Shown here: positions 4,895 to 5,516 of the stretch, piece by piece | How the letters are laid out: each line of letters begins with the position of its first letter | How positions within the stretch are numbered: position 1 is the first letter of the stretch | Source of the DNA: Ignavibacteria bacterium | GTDB lineage: Bacteria > Bacteroidota > Ignavibacteria > Ignavibacteriales > Melioribacteraceae | DNA length: 5,516 nt | Reading direction: 5' to 3' | NCBI GenBank assembly: GCA_027347805.1 | Contig: DAIEQP010000070.1 | Coordinates: 1 to 5,516 of the forward strand | Translations under genes and position numbers: made by a program | The notes under the pieces: model-generated | What the model was told of the DNA's origin: nothing | The model's input: the letters and a program-made list of their open reading frames with translations, nothing else | The model's database searches: none

Positions 4895-5516
4895 ATGGGA
4901 AAGAAAAAAATTGTTGTTACTGGAGGAGTGGGATTCATTGGTAGTCACATTGTAGATTACTGGGTAAACGCTGGTGCAGAAGTACATGTAATTGATAATT
5001 TACGATCAGGATATATTTCAAACGTTGAGTTATTCCCGCAGGTGATTTTTCACAATTTCAGCATAACAGAGCGCAATAAAATTTTTGAAGTGATTAATGG
5101 TGCTACATATGTGCATCATCTTGCTGCAATGATTTCTGTTCCTGAATCTATTGAAAACCCATTTGAATGTGTTGATATAAATATATACGGTTTATTAAAT
5201 GTGCTTGATGCATGCAAGGAATATGGTATAGAAAAAATTGTATTGAGCAGTTCAGCTGCAGTTTACGGTGATAATCCGGTCTCACCAAAAACTATTGATT
5301 TACAACCTTTTCCAAAATCTCCATACGGAATTACAAAACTTGACGGGGAATTTTACCTGCAAATGTATCACGATCAATATGATCTTGGTGCAGTTTCGCT
5401 GCGATATTTTAATGTGTTTGGCCCTCGGCAGGATCCTAAAAGTCAATATGCTGCTGCAATTCCAATATTTATACAAAAGGCAATTAAGAACGAACCAATT
5501 GTAATTTATGGAGACG
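4895..5516 (+). CDS. NAD-dependent NDP-sugar 4-epimerase-like protein (extended SDR), N-terminal 207 residues
   Basis: A cytoplasmic extended short-chain dehydrogenase/reductase that most likely epimerises a nucleotide-sugar through a 4-keto intermediate. The frame is open to the window edge. TGGVGFIG (9-16) is the dinucleotide loop, with V at a position usually A. D34 in VIDNLRSG should select NAD. HHLAAMISVPESI (74-86) is the strand-4 region. LSSSAAVYGD (117-126) holds the catalytic serine, and YGITK (144-148) gives the catalytic Tyr144 and Lys148. SLRYFNVFGPRQDP (168-181) followed by YAAAIPIF (185-192) is substrate-binding sequence resembling UDP-N-acetylhexosamine epimerases such as WbpP, as well as GalE. 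Family length is 310-340, so about one third is missing. The ATG has a weak AAAGAG 8 bases upstream and starts 14 bases after the nucleotidyltransferase stop, fitting one operon. UDP-glucose/galactose, UDP-GlcNAc/GalNAc or a uronic acid form are all possible substrates. Confidence 0.9.
   Translation, partial: MGKKKIVVTGGVGFIGSHIVDYWVNAGAEVHVIDNLRSGYISNVELFPQVIFHNFSITERNKIFEVINGATYVHHLAAMISVPESIENPFECVDINIYGLLNVLDACKEYGIEKIVLSSSAAVYGDNPVSPKTIDLQPFPKSPYGITKLDGEFYLQMYHDQYDLGAVSLRYFNVFGPRQDPKSQYAAAIPIFIQKAIKNEPIVIYGD

Noticed and set aside
5268..5504. 78-codon plus-strand frame near the right edge
   Set aside because: Shadow of the epimerase, whose true frame holds the YxxxK catalytic motif in this stretch.
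1..5516. Search by eye for tRNA, CRISPR repeats, insertion-sequence ends and phage-like genes
   Set aside because: No cloverleaf-like sequence, regular repeat-spacer pattern, transposase motif or terminal inverted repeat was seen; the genes look like ordinary chromosomal metabolism genes.

Overview
The window is AT-rich and densely coded. It holds six protein genes, two of them cut by the window edges, and no RNA gene, mobile element or CRISPR array that I can see. The best clue to the host is the YebC-family protein. It begins with the MGR-F-E-R-K type of N-terminus that I associate with the Bacteroidota/Ignavibacteriota/Chlorobiota group, in place of the common MAGHSKW start. AT-rich DNA, GGAG-type ribosome sites and TAnnTTTG-like promoter boxes fit a free-living member of that group, perhaps an Ignavibacteria-like organism. 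This placement is inference, not proof.

Layout. Minus strand, 1-743: the 5' two-thirds or so of a POT-like major facilitator transporter, running off the left edge. 744-857: a short divergent promoter region. Plus strand, 858-2072: a DegT/DnrJ/EryC1/StrS-type PLP sugar aminotransferase with a cysteine-rich C-terminal tail, closed by a clear intrinsic terminator. Plus strand, 2172-2882: yebC, probably with its own promoter. Then a 9-bp-stem hairpin at 2889-2925, followed by three tightly packed genes: a GHMP-family sugar kinase (2915-4045, start uncertain), a sugar-1-phosphate nucleotidyltransferase (4035-4880, TTG start, 11-bp overlap) and an NAD-dependent NDP-sugar epimerase (from 4895, cut by the right edge).

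How they work together. The last three genes make a logical sugar-activation line: kinase (sugar to sugar-1-phosphate), nucleotidyltransferase (to NDP-sugar), then epimerase (to a second NDP-sugar). The aminotransferase upstream is also an NDP-sugar-modifying type, so the neighbourhood probably feeds surface-polysaccharide or glycan synthesis or sugar salvage. It lies in a separate transcription unit, however. The sugar handled cannot be read from the sequence.

Nothing here amounts to a clearly new system. The points most worth a second look are the substrate-unknown kinase/nucleotidyltransferase/epimerase cassette, the hairpin that buries the candidate start codon of the kinase, and the Cys/His tail on the aminotransferase.
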